64,000 nt of DNA from G963668185 sp965237445 (GCA_965237445.1 OZ250142.1:62001-126000), one strand, 5' to 3'. Shown: positions 25,633 to 34,263, counted from the first letter of the stretch. The notes: generated by a model not told the origin, from the letters alone. Program-made: numbers and translations.

Positions 25633-28224
25633 ATGACTGAAAACGAGCGTGAACTGCTGCCCTCGACCGTCCGTCCCATCCGGCACGACCTCACCCTTGC
25701 GCCCGATCTCTCGACCTTCACCTTCGAAGGGAAGCAGACCATAGACGTGGAGGTGCTCACCTCCACGTCAACTATCGTCATGCACAGCGCAGAGATCGAG
25801 GTCGGCTCAACATCGTTGACTTTGGACGATGGGACCACGCTCACGCCGGAGTCGATCGACTACGACACTGACCTCGAAACCGTTACGTTGAGCTTCGCCG
25901 AAGAGCTGCAGGCCGGACCTGCGCACCTGTCGATGTCGTTCACCGGTGAGTTGAACGACCGCCTGCGCGGCTTCTACCGCAGCAGATACCTGGACGATGC
26001 CGGCAACGAACGCCACCTGGCCACCACGCAGTTCGAGGCCACGGACGCTCGCCGCGCATTCCCATGCTGGGACGAGCCATCGTGGAAGGCGGCGTTCAAG
26101 ACCACTCTCGTCGTTCCCTCCGAACTCGTGGCCCTGTCCAACATGCACGTGGAAAGCGAATCGGCGCAGGCGGACGGCCGCAAGGCGGTCAGCTTCGCAG
26201 AGACGCCGGTCATGTCCACGTACATCCTGGCGTTCGTCGTGGGCGACCTCCGGAGCATCGAAGAACAGGCCCCGGACGGCACGCTCATGCGCATCTGGTC
26301 CACGCCCGGCAAGGAGGAGCACGGCCGCTTCGCATTGGAGACTTCTATAAGGCTCCTTGCGTACTTCAACGAATACTTCGGCATCCCATACCCGCTTCAG
26401 AAAATGGACCATCTTGCCATTCCAGACTTCGCGGCGGGCGCCATGGAGAACTGGGGCGCGATCACCTATCGCGAGTCCGCCCTGCTCGTCGACCCGGAGA
26501 ACAGTTCGTCGGGCACCCGCCAGATTGTCGCGTCGATCATCGCGCACGAGATGGCCCACATGTGGTTCGGCGACCTCGTCACTATGGCATGGTGGAACGA
26601 CCTCTGGCTCAACGAGAGCTTCGCCTCGTGGATGGGCGACAAAGCAGTGAATGACCTCTTCCCGGAGTGGCAGATGTGGACTCAGTTCCTCAGCGCCGAC
26701 ACGAACCGGGCGCTGAGCCTGGACGGCCTCACGAACTCACACCCCATAGAGCAGGAAGTCGCCAACCCGGCCCAGATCCAGCAGATGTTCGATGACATCA
26801 GCTACAGCAAGGGTGCTTCGATCATCAGGATGCTGGAGGGGTTCCTGGGCTCCGATGCGTTCCGCGAGGGCCTGCGGGCGTACTTGCGGGAGCACGAGTA
26901 CGGCAATGCGGAGACGCGCGACCTCTGGAAGTCACTTGCCGAGGCCTCGGGGCAGCCCGTCTCGAGCATGATGGACACCTGGACCGTCCAAATGGGGTAC
27001 CCGGTGCTGGACGTGACCGCGGACCGCTCCGATGACGGCGTATCGGTCCACCTGTCGCAGAAGCGGTTCGTGTACGAGAGCATTCTCGGCGGCAGTGACG
27101 ACGACGACTCGGTATGGAGCGTGCCCGTGGGCGCGATCGCCGACGGCGCTGACGAGCCTGCCTTCGCGCTGATGGACGGCCGGGAAGCGACCGTCCGCGT
27201 CTCCACTTCGGCCCGTCCGGCGTGGGTGAAAATCAACCCGGAACAGACCGGCTTTTACCGCGTGAACTACCAGGATGACGATCTCACCGCGCTCATCGGG
27301 CCGATCGAGCGGGGTGAACTCTCGCCTTCCGACAGGCTCGGCATCCAGAACGACGCTTATGCGCTCGCCCGCGCAGGACTTGCTCCGGTAACACGGTTCC
27401 TGTCCATAGCGCCGGCCTACCGCAATGAAGATACCGCGCCCGTGGCCTCGGACTTAGCCGTGAACCTTGCGGGCCTCGACTCTATCCTCTCCGAAGAGCC
27501 GTACCACGGGAAGTTCCAGGCGTACGCCCGGGACATATTCGCGCCCATCGGCCGCCGCATGGGCTGGGAGCCCCGGGATGGAGAGGGCCACCTCGACGCA
27601 TTGCTTCGGAGCACAGTGCTCGAAGCCCTGGGCAGGTACGAAGACTCGGATGCCCTGACCGAGGCTGCCGCAAAGCTCCAGCACTACGTCACTGACACGT
27701 CGTCAGTCCCGCCAGACCTGAGGCGCGCCGTGTACAGTCTCGCCGCCAGGCAGGGCGACGGCACCACCTGGGAGACGATGTGGGGCCTGTACAAGGACTC
27801 GCCGCTGCAGGAGGAGAAGGTGAGGCTCCTGATGGGGCTCACGCAGTTCAAGAGCCGCGAACTGCTGTCGCAGACCTTGGACCGCGCCCTGTCCGAAGAT
27901 GTGCGGACCCAGGACGCGCCCTACCCGATTCTCGGCACCGGGATGAACGCTTACGGCCGCGATCTGGCCTGGGACTACCTGAAAGAGAACTGGGAAGAAA
28001 TCGACCGTCGCTACGGAGAGGGCGGATTCATGATCATGCGCCTTGTTTCCTTCACCTCCGGGTTCACCTCGGAGGAAAAGCGGCAGGACGTCGAGAAGTT
28101 CTTCGCCGACCATCCCGCGCCAGCCGCCGAGCGCAGCATCCGTCAGGCCCTCGAACGGATCAGCCTCAACATCGCTTGGCTGGACCGCAACCGCTCCGAG
28201 CTCGCCGCCCGGTTCGCCGGCTGA
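25633..28224 (+). CDS. M1-family aminopeptidase (puromycin-sensitive/PepN-like)
   Basis: 863 residues from ATG 25633, with GAGGAG upstream. The N-terminal beta domain opens LPSTVRPIRHDLTLAPDL; FEATDARRAFPCWDEPSWKA follows. The active site has the substrate-binding GAMENWGAITYRE (about residue 270) and the zinc motif HEMAHMWFGDLVTMAWW, with the distal glutamate in LWLNESFASWM. A C-terminal ERAP1-like helical domain fills the rest. It cleaves single residues from peptide N-termini in the cytoplasm. Its last 57 bases are repeated about 1.1 kb downstream, beyond the DUF7662-PIN cassette. Confidence 0.95.
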   Translation: MTENERELLPSTVRPIRHDLTLAPDLSTFTFEGKQTIDVEVLTSTSTIVMHSAEIEVGSTSLTLDDGTTLTPESIDYDTDLETVTLSFAEELQAGPAHLSMSFTGELNDRLRGFYRSRYLDDAGNERHLATTQFEATDARRAFPCWDEPSWKAAFKTTLVVPSELVALSNMHVESESAQADGRKAVSFAETPVMSTYILAFVVGDLRSIEEQAPDGTLMRIWSTPGKEEHGRFALETSIRLLAYFNEYFGIPYPLQKMDHLAIPDFAAGAMENWGAITYRESALLVDPENSSSGTRQIVASIIAHEMAHMWFGDLVTMAWWNDLWLNESFASWMGDKAVNDLFPEWQMWTQFLSADTNRALSLDGLTNSHPIEQEVANPAQIQQMFDDISYSKGASIIRMLEGFLGSDAFREGLRAYLREHEYGNAETRDLWKSLAEASGQPVSSMMDTWTVQMGYPVLDVTADRSDDGVSVHLSQKRFVYESILGGSDDDDSVWSVPVGAIADGADEPAFALMDGREATVRVSTSARPAWVKINPEQTGFYRVNYQDDDLTALIGPIERGELSPSDRLGIQNDAYALARAGLAPVTRFLSIAPAYRNEDTAPVASDLAVNLAGLDSILSEEPYHGKFQAYARDIFAPIGRRMGWEPRDGEGHLDALLRSTVLEALGRYEDSDALTEAAAKLQHYVTDTSSVPPDLRRAVYSLAARQGDGTTWETMWGLYKDSPLQEEKVRLLMGLTQFKSRELLSQTLDRALSEDVRTQDAPYPILGTGMNAYGRDLAWDYLKENWEEIDRRYGEGGFMIMRLVSFTSGFTSEEKRQDVEKFFADHPAPAAERSIRQALERISLNIAWLDRNRSELAARFAG

Positions 28225-28226
28225 CC
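28168..28226. repeat. 59-bp direct repeat, copy 1 (3' end of the aminopeptidase gene)
   Basis: The final 18 codons, stop codon and next 2 bases of the M1 aminopeptidase gene. An almost identical copy lies at 29330-29388 (one mismatch: T here, A there, at position 9). The two copies enclose the DUF7662 and PIN genes. Confidence 0.93.
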
Positions 28227-28381
28227 CACAGTTAGCAGTCATCCTCTCAGGTTCGCCTGGTCGATGTCTTGCTACGAAGTTACTAACTAACTAAAATGTA
28301 ACAGGCTGTTAGTCTCCCAATTCACTGACTGCGGAAAGCTCAATGGCGTTAGACCGAGACCTCAAGTACCAGGAGATGGCC

Positions 28382-28750
28382 ATGCGCGGCAAGTACCGCA
28401 GGCTCCATGTGCACCTGAGCGTCCTGCCGGCACGTGAGTGGCGAACGACCTTCAGCGAGATCGAGTCGATCCTTGAGTTCGAGCTGCCCATGTCCGCGCG
28501 CCTGCACCGGCCCTGGTGGGCAAATCAAGGCGCCGGAAACGGCCATAGCCAGTCGCTCGCATGGGGCTCCGCTGGATGGGAGACGGCCGAGGTCGATATG
28601 GACGCGGAGACGCTGGTCCTCAGACCGAAGAAGCGCCCCGAGCCCGCTCGGAGGTTCAATCTCGACAGAGATTGGCCTCCTCACCCCACGGCGGTATGGC
28701 CGGAGGGATTGAGCCTCAGACGAGAGGACATGTACGAGGACAGAATATAG
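28382..28750 (+). CDS. DUF7662-like small protein, putative antitoxin of the PIN gene
   Basis: 122 residues from ATG 28382, chosen because AGGAG lies 6 nt upstream and the protein then opens MRGKYRRLHVHL as in related proteins; an ATG at 28343 is in frame. Core pattern: WRTTFSEIESILEFELPMSA, RLHRPWWAN, HSQSLAWGSAGWETAEVDM. This FxEIE.IL...LP.SAR.H..WW pattern is that of DUF7662, of unknown function. It ends 6 bp before the PIN-domain gene, so the two are probably coupled. Antitoxin role is inferred only from gene order. I do not see a known DNA-binding motif. Confidence 0.65.
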   Translation: MRGKYRRLHVHLSVLPAREWRTTFSEIESILEFELPMSARLHRPWWANQGAGNGHSQSLAWGSAGWETAEVDMDAETLVLRPKKRPEPARRFNLDRDWPPHPTAVWPEGLSLRREDMYEDRI

Positions 28751-28756
28751 GTCCCT

Positions 28757-29179
28757 GTGTTCATTGACACCAACGTCTTAGTGAGCTCACGTGTCCCTGG
28801 TGCCCCTCACTACGACGTCGCTAGGTCAGCACTGCAAGAAGCCTCTCGCGGCGATCAACCACTGAGGATCAGCCGTCAAGTAGTACGCGAATACCTGGCA
28901 ACGGTCACTCGTCCTCAGAGCTGGAAGGTTGCTATCACCCGCGAGGAAGCGCTTAGCGACGCGGAATGGTTGGTGGCCAACTTCGATGTACTTGAGGACA
29001 GCGCGCAGGTCACCGATACGTTGATCTCACTGTGCCGCGAAGTCTCGGTGAGTGGACGGCAGATACACGACGCCAACATCGTAGCCACCATGCTCGCTCA
29101 CGGTGAGCGCAGGCTGCTGACATTCAACACCACGGACTTCCGGCGTTACGGGGACCGCATAGAGTTGGTAAGCAGTTAG
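28757..29179 (+). CDS. PIN-domain ribonuclease (VapC-like toxin)
   Basis: 140 residues from GTG 28757. PIN acidic sites: FIDTNVL (first Asp, residue 3), ISRQVVREYLATV (Glu, about residue 47), GRQIHDANIVATMLAHG (Asp, about 111) and LLTFNTTDFRRY (Asp, about 132). The layout is that of VapC-type single-strand RNA-cleaving toxins. VapC genes normally follow a small VapB antitoxin; here the upstream gene is a DUF7662-type protein instead, 6 bp away. The cassette is bracketed by a 59-bp repeat. The active site looks intact. Confidence 0.88.
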   Translation: MFIDTNVLVSSRVPGAPHYDVARSALQEASRGDQPLRISRQVVREYLATVTRPQSWKVAITREEALSDAEWLVANFDVLEDSAQVTDTLISLCREVSVSGRQIHDANIVATMLAHGERRLLTFNTTDFRRYGDRIELVSS

Positions 29180-29251
29180 ACGCGGTCTGCTCCCTCTGGA
29201 GCCCTCTGCATAGCTGCCGGCTCAGCAGCCAATGCGGAAGGCTCTCCGACC

Positions 29252-29275
29252 CCTTCCCCAGTCTGCTGGGGAAGG
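29252..29275. other. Perfect 10-bp inverted repeat with TCTG loop
   Basis: CCTTCCCCAG (29252-29261), loop TCTG, CTGGGGAAGG (29266-29275). It lies 72 bp after the PIN gene stop. No T-run follows, so it is a weak terminator candidate. It may instead be an end or recombination structure of the repeat-bracketed cassette. A similar CCCCTTCCC wording occurs near 13665 and, inverted, near 2505. Confidence 0.5.
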
Positions 29276-29329
29276 CTGGGATGGGGTTCCTCCAAAGCGT
29301 ACGAAGGTAACCTCAAGCTCTGCTCAGCG

Positions 29330-29388
29330 AACATCGCATGGCTGGACCGCAACCGCTCCGAGCTCGCCGCCCGGTTCGCCGGCTGACC
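29330..29388. repeat. 59-bp direct repeat, copy 2
   Basis: Second copy of the aminopeptidase 3' end, with 58 of 59 bases identical to 28168-28226 and no homology before or after. It has no gene of its own and ends on the last base of the convergent alcohol dehydrogenase stop codon. Confidence 0.93.
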
Positions 29389-30437
29389 TAGTACTCCAGG
29401 ATCCCCCGGCCAAGTATCTTCCCGGAGGCTAAGTCGTCGCAGGCCTCATTGATCTGGTCCAGGCCGTAGCGGTCTGTCACCAGTTGGTCCAGGGGGAACT
29501 TTCCCTCCCTGTGCAGCCTCAGGTACATCTCGAAGTCGCGCTCCGGGTAGGTAGGTCCCAGGCTGCCCCTGAGAATGCGCTGACCCCAGACGAACAGGGA
29601 GGCGTCAAGGGTAATCTCGGTCTGCGGCAACCCGACGAGGACCGCCATACCGCCATGGTTATCGGGGCCCCTGCCGCCCGCACGTGTCACAGGCAGGACC
29701 TGCTCCATGGTGGCCCGGACGCCGATGGCGTCGAAGGCGTAGTCCACGCCGCCCGTCAGGTCCAGTATCGCCTCCACCGGGTCAGACTCCGATGCATTGA
29801 CTCCGTGGGTGGCCCCAAACTGTTGCGCGAACCCTAGCTTGTCCTCGTTCAGGTCCACGGCGATTATCGGATCGGCTTCCAGTAGCGCTGCCATTCGCAC
29901 GGCCGACAGGCCGACGCCGCCCACGCCGAACACGGCCACCGAATCGCCCGGCCTCACGTTGGCGGTGTGCATCACCGCGCCTGCGCCGGTGAGCACGGCA
30001 CAGCCCACGATAGAAGTCACGTCGGTCGGAGCGTCATCTGGGATCGGCACGACGAACTCGGCGTTGAGCGACACATCCTGGGCCCACGTGAAGGCGTTCC
30101 GCCCGTGCAGTGGTTCTTCGCGATACGTCGCGGGCGTAACCGTCTGGTCGGGCACGCCCGGCATGGGCCGGCGCGAGACCCATGTCACAATCGCGTGGTC
30201 ACCCTCGCGAAGGTGGCTCACGCCCTGCCCCACGTGCGTAACCACGCCCGTCCCCTCGTGGCCCAGCAGGCGCGGACGTTGCATGGCCGTGTCATTGCGC
30301 TCGTGAAGCTGGGAATGGCAGACGCCGCTGGAGAACAGCTTCACTATTACATTGCCCGGCCCTGGATCGGGAATCTCAATCTCGTCAACAACCAACGGCT
30401 GTCCGAGGCCTACATCGATTGCCGCCCTAGATTTCAT
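29388..30437 (-). CDS. Zinc-dependent alcohol dehydrogenase (MDR family)
   Basis: 349 residues, ATG 30437 with AGGAG upstream. Catalytic zinc ligands: GVCHSQLH (Cys), GHEGTGVVTHVG (His-Glu), VGCAVLTGAGAV (Cys). Nucleotide binding: VAVFGVGGVGLSAVRMAALL, with an acidic residue in AVDLNEDK that favours NAD. The structural zinc lobe normally holds four cysteines; here that loop (VSRRPMPGVPDQTVTPATYR) has none, so only the catalytic zinc is expected. The reaction is reversible oxidation of alcohols to aldehydes or ketones. The substrate is unknown; this may be a class III-like enzyme that has lost its structural site. It is transcribed alone. Confidence 0.9.
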   Translation of the reverse strand: MKSRAAIDVGLGQPLVVDEIEIPDPGPGNVIVKLFSSGVCHSQLHERNDTAMQRPRLLGHEGTGVVTHVGQGVSHLREGDHAIVTWVSRRPMPGVPDQTVTPATYREEPLHGRNAFTWAQDVSLNAEFVVPIPDDAPTDVTSIVGCAVLTGAGAVMHTANVRPGDSVAVFGVGGVGLSAVRMAALLEADPIIAVDLNEDKLGFAQQFGATHGVNASESDPVEAILDLTGGVDYAFDAIGVRATMEQVLPVTRAGGRGPDNHGGMAVLVGLPQTEITLDASLFVWGQRILRGSLGPTYPERDFEMYLRLHREGKFPLDQLVTDRYGLDQINEACDDLASGKILGRGILEY

Positions 30438-30624
30438 GAATCGTTCGCTCCTGGAGATTGCATCTTACATACGGCTGGAATTCATCAACAGAAGACACAA
30501 CCAACTGATAGCAATACTTGGAAGAATTTTCTGTCTACATCGTAAGAAGTTTTGGCTGGCTGTGATACATACTTTGTGATGTTCACGGCGTCTTTGCACC
30601 GCCTAACTTTTCACTTCATTTCTC

Positions 30625-30998
30625 TCAAGATTCAGTCGGCAACCGCTTTGATGCTTCCTGCAATTCTGCTAGCAACTCATGTGCAGCCTTGATGCCTCTC
30701 TCAACAATTTCCTCCGAGTAGAAGTCTTCGTAGAAGTTAGCATGCAAGGCATTCATAACGGCAAGTTTGTCCATGTTGCCTTCCTGATCTTGAGTTCGGT
30801 CGCAGTCTCTTCGCATTGATGTTAATGCTGCGATGAGACCGTGACGGCCATCTGCGCTCTTTGGCAATTGACTCTACGTAGTGTACGAACGCTCCCCACG
30901 CCTTCTCAGAGGCTTGCAGATTCGCCTTTCTCGAACTCCTCTTGTGCCTGCTCAAGAAACTGCTTCGTGATCTCTTGATGTCTTGCCGTCGTAGCCAC
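30625..30998 (-). pseudogene. PaREP1/HEPN-family gene broken by two frameshifts
   Basis: Three frames join into one PaREP1-like protein. From GTG 30998: VATTARHQEITKQFLEQAQE, then EFEKGES. A shift gives NLQASEKAWGAFVHYVESIA, then KERRWPSRSH. A second shift gives GLIAALTSMRRDCDR, MDKLAVMNALHANFYEDFYS and VERGIKAAHELLAELQEA. The order (a leading helix, S.KAWG....V..IA..R.W..RSH, and LHANFYE) is that of PaREP1 proteins, which have a HEPN-type helical bundle and often partner nucleotidyltransferases. No partner gene is seen here. The gap between the alcohol dehydrogenase and this remnant is otherwise empty. Confidence 0.65.
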
Positions 30999-31082
30999 AT
31001 AACCGTCCTGCTTGGAGAAATGCCTGACTGGCGCAATCCCAATTATAGCTGCTGAATGGCAGGAAGCCGTACTACGTTTACG

Positions 31083-32789
31083 TCACATCTCAGACCTGAG
31101 CCGCGCCATCTCGGCGGCGAACCACAGCGCCATGCTGCCCGTCCGGTCGTCGTAGCCGGAGTTGGCTGGCCGGTCGAGATAGCTCCGCAGCCCGTCCATG
31201 ACGCCCGTCCCGGTGCACCCGTCGACAACGTTGCCGGCAGCATCGATTCGCTCGGTCGCCGCGCGCCACGCTAGCTCGACCGTCTGCCGGTACGAGTCCT
31301 CGAGCAGGCCCAGCCTGATGCCGCGTGCCATCGCGTACCCGATCATGCAGGTCGCTGTCAGCTCCTGGTACGAGCCCAGGAAATCTATGACCTGACAGTA
31401 CATGCCGGAAGGCTGCTGAAGTGGCTTGAGGGCCCCCATGTGGCGGCGGAACATATCGACCACCTGGTCTCGTCTTCGCTGCCCCTTCGGCATGTAAGTA
31501 AGGCACTCGGCCAGCCCAATTGCCGCGAACCCGTTGCCGCGGCCCCAGTGAATTGGTCCGTATCGACTGTGTTTGAAGAGGCCGTCTTCCTCCTGGATGC
31601 CCGCTTCCAGCAAGAACTGGACCAATGCAGCCATGTAGCTTGAGGCGTTCGTGTCGCCCATCGCCTGAGCGCCCCTGCCGATCACGGCGGACGCGAAGAA
31701 GTGGTCCTCCACGATGAAGTTCGTGTTCAGCGGTTGGGGCGCCTCTCCGTCTCCTCTCGCCTGGAAGTAGGTCATCGCCGCGACCAGAGCGTCAGAGTAC
31801 CGGCGGTCGCCTGTGAGCGCGGCCATCTCCTCGGCCCACACGATCGCCGCGAGCTCCGGCGCCTCGGGCGCGGCCCCGAACGCCCGGCGTGGATCGGCAA
31901 CCACGGGCGCAACCAGCGAAGCGACATCGTCGACACCCCCTGCCCGCTCCGGGTCAAGCAGCGCCAGGCGCAACCTCCCGCTGAGCGCGACGCCCTGCAT
32001 GTACACAAGCGGCTCCAGCGTGCGTCCGTTCGTCCTCGCCAGGTCGCGGCCCACCTCGAACGGGTCTCTGGACCGGCGGGCATCTAGTGTCGTCCGTGCC
32101 CCGGACGGACCGGGCGGGTCCGAGAGTATCGCCTCGAAGAACGGGACAAGCTCCCTGCCTATGGAGTCCACGTTGGCAGTGAGCCGCAGTCCCGGAATGG
32201 GCCCGGGGCTATCGGCAGCATTGCGTCCCAATGCGGCAATGAAGGAGTCCTGCGGGTTCGCCGCACTTGCTCCAAGGGCCTCGCCCAACGCCCCGGCTGC
32301 GGCGTTAGCCTCCCATACGGCCTCAGCTCCCGACCGCACCTCTATCACCACGTCAGGCGCCTGGTAGCAGGTCCAGCGCCATAGGTAGCGTGACTCCGGG
32401 CTGGTTGGGTGATCATAGTAGCCTCCGACCGGCGGATAGCCGCCAGTCACGGTCCCACCCGCACCGTTGGCCGGACCAGTGCGCAGTGCGAGGCCGCCGG
32501 GATTGGCGCACGGCACGGCGCTGAGCGCTATCCCTTCCCTGTGCCGTCCGCCGGCGAAGAACTGCAGCGCCTCCAGGGCGACCGCAACGTCGTCCGGCAT
32601 GCCCGACAGGCCGCCGACGAGCAACACTCGAACACGGTCCGTGCTCGGCTCGTAGGCGTCACGGTCGACCAGGGCGGCGATCTGCCTCTCGGCCCTCGTG
32701 ACTCCACACGAGGACGGCATCCACACACCGGGGGATGAGGACACAAGGTCGGCCAATGAACTTTCCAGCGTCTCTATCGTGACAGCCAT
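31083..32789 (-). CDS. M14-peptidase-like domain fused to GH88/GH105-like hydrolase domain
   Basis: 568 residues from ATG 32789 (GGGGAG upstream). Residues 1-190 resemble M14 carboxypeptidases: VRVLLVGGLSGMPDD, AVPCANPGGLALRTG, and PDVVIEVRSG. However, the usual GG.HG.E zinc histidine and glutamate are missing (GGLSG), so this part is probably inactive. Residues 250-568 are an alpha/alpha six-barrel: YGPIHWGRGNGFAAIGLAE, SGMYCQVIDFLGSYQELTAT, CMIGYAMARGIRLG, the blocks of GH88/GH105 unsaturated glycuronyl hydrolases. There is no signal peptide. It might act on a pectin- or ulvan-derived sugar in the cytoplasm. The order of domains is clear; the substrate is not. Confidence 0.78.
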   Translation of the reverse strand: MAVTIETLESSLADLVSSSPGVWMPSSCGVTRAERQIAALVDRDAYEPSTDRVRVLLVGGLSGMPDDVAVALEALQFFAGGRHREGIALSAVPCANPGGLALRTGPANGAGGTVTGGYPPVGGYYDHPTSPESRYLWRWTCYQAPDVVIEVRSGAEAVWEANAAAGALGEALGASAANPQDSFIAALGRNAADSPGPIPGLRLTANVDSIGRELVPFFEAILSDPPGPSGARTTLDARRSRDPFEVGRDLARTNGRTLEPLVYMQGVALSGRLRLALLDPERAGGVDDVASLVAPVVADPRRAFGAAPEAPELAAIVWAEEMAALTGDRRYSDALVAAMTYFQARGDGEAPQPLNTNFIVEDHFFASAVIGRGAQAMGDTNASSYMAALVQFLLEAGIQEEDGLFKHSRYGPIHWGRGNGFAAIGLAECLTYMPKGQRRRDQVVDMFRRHMGALKPLQQPSGMYCQVIDFLGSYQELTATCMIGYAMARGIRLGLLEDSYRQTVELAWRAATERIDAAGNVVDGCTGTGVMDGLRSYLDRPANSGYDDRTGSMALWFAAEMARLRSEM

Positions 32790-32913
32790 TCCAAGCTCCC
32801 CAGCCTCTCCCGGATTTGCCCATCGTAAACGTCCCGACACCCGCGGGAAAGGCATCGCCAGATTGGGGCTATGGTAGACTCGCGCACCACGAGGCGGTCA
32901 AAAGGAGCCGAAA

Positions 32914-34077
32914 ATGGCACAGATTGACGGAGCTGATGTCGTAGTCGTTGGCGCCGGTGTTACGGGCTTGGCCTCCGCGTGGTTCCTCGCTCGAGCCGGA
33001 GTGGACGTGCTAGTCGTCGACAAAGGCGTCGTTGGCTACGAGGCGTCGAGCAGGAACGGCGGCATATGCGCATACCACAGGGGCGTCGATCCGAAGGGCT
33101 TGATGGGCTACGAGGAGACCCGTCTGTGGCACAACCTCGAAGAAGAGCTTGGGTATCCGTGCGAGTTTTCCCTCGGCAACATCCACGTCGCTATGAACGA
33201 AGAGGATTGGGCGCATCACCAGACGAGGATCGAGCGCCTGAACGGGCTCGGCTGGAGAATCGAGCCTCTGGACGCCCAGCAGGTGAAGGAGCTCGTCCCC
33301 ATCATCAACCCCGGCGTCGCCGGGGCCGACTGGGACCCTGACGCCGGTCACGCTAACCCGCAACGAACGGTCCAGGCCTTCTCATGGGCAATCCAGGACC
33401 ACGGCGGTCACATTCTTCAGAACACTCTCGTCACTGGATTCAAGACGTCCGGTGACCGCGTAACCGCAGTGGAGACCCCGGACGGAGACATCGCTTGCCA
33501 GTGGGTGGTCCTGGCCGCCGGACCGCAGACCGGTAGGCTCGCTGACATTGCCGGAGCGTTCGTGCCGATAGCTCCGGGCCGGGCTGAAATCGTCGTAAGC
33601 GCGCCTGTCCCGATGATGAAGTACGGCGCGATCATGGGCAACGGGCTATACGGCAGGCAGACGTTGCGGGGCAACCTGGCCTACGGCGGAGGTAACGACG
33701 AGTGGGTGGACGTGGACCTGACGACGCCTGAGAAGCCGAACACGCCGCTCATCAGAAACATCGGCCGCAGGCTCAACGAGATGTTCTCCGGAGCAGGCGA
33801 CATCCCCATGATCAGAAGTTGGGCATGCGTGGTCGAGCAGACTCCGGACTGGACGCCGATCATCGACACGCTGGAGAACCCCGAGAATGTGGTGATTGCC
33901 AACGCTTCCGGTGACGGCTTCGGTCTGTCTCCGGCCCACGGCAAGGCGGTCAGCCAGTTGATCATGCACGGAGAGTCGACGCTGCCGCTCGAAGGCTACC
34001 GCCTGGACAGGTTCAAAGACACGCCAAGGGACTGGAGGGAGCAGCTTGGAAGAGCGGCGCCCCCGGAAGCCGAGTAA
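32914..34077 (+). CDS. FAD-dependent oxidoreductase (DAO family), copy 1
   Basis: 387 residues. FAD-binding VVVVGAGVTGLASAWFLA, then VVDKGVVGYEASSRNGGICA, which fits the DAO-family ribityl/isoalloxazine contact. VVLAAGPQTGRLADIAG and the C-terminal DGFGLSPAHGKAVSQLI complete the fold. The enzyme probably oxidises an amine or amino acid with O2 or a quinone. A close paralogue, with the same residues in the first 50 positions except conservative changes, lies at 58630-59823. SD before ATG 32914: AAAGGAG. The class IV aminotransferase gene follows, but with a 186-bp gap, so co-transcription is uncertain. Confidence 0.9.
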   Translation: MAQIDGADVVVVGAGVTGLASAWFLARAGVDVLVVDKGVVGYEASSRNGGICAYHRGVDPKGLMGYEETRLWHNLEEELGYPCEFSLGNIHVAMNEEDWAHHQTRIERLNGLGWRIEPLDAQQVKELVPIINPGVAGADWDPDAGHANPQRTVQAFSWAIQDHGGHILQNTLVTGFKTSGDRVTAVETPDGDIACQWVVLAAGPQTGRLADIAGAFVPIAPGRAEIVVSAPVPMMKYGAIMGNGLYGRQTLRGNLAYGGGNDEWVDVDLTTPEKPNTPLIRNIGRRLNEMFSGAGDIPMIRSWACVVEQTPDWTPIIDTLENPENVVIANASGDGFGLSPAHGKAVSQLIMHGESTLPLEGYRLDRFKDTPRDWREQLGRAAPPEAE

Positions 34078-34133
34078 CACCATCTCGCTTTCAGCACGCA
34101 CTGAACTGCCGACCGTAGTGGCGGATTTCAAAC

Positions 34134-34196
34134 CCGCCTTCCGGTCTCAGCTGTCCGCCTTCCCGTGTCGGCTGCCCGCCTTCCGGTCTCGGCTGA
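34134..34196. repeat. Three tandem 21-bp units
   Basis: Units 34134-34154, 34155-34175 and 34176-34196. All begin CCGCCTTCC and contain a GTCTC/TGTCGG core before CTG. They lie between the FAD oxidoreductase and the aminotransferase, outside any gene. Confidence 0.7.
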
Positions 34197-34263
34197 AGGA
34201 TGCTGACCCAACTACGTATCTATGGCCTCATCAGAGCAGCTTGGTATAACTCAGGAGACAACC

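Noticed and set aside
29232..29432. A 66-codon frame over the second 59-bp repeat
   Set aside because: Its frame differs from that of the aminopeptidase end and it has no ribosome site; the repeat is a copied fragment, not a gene.
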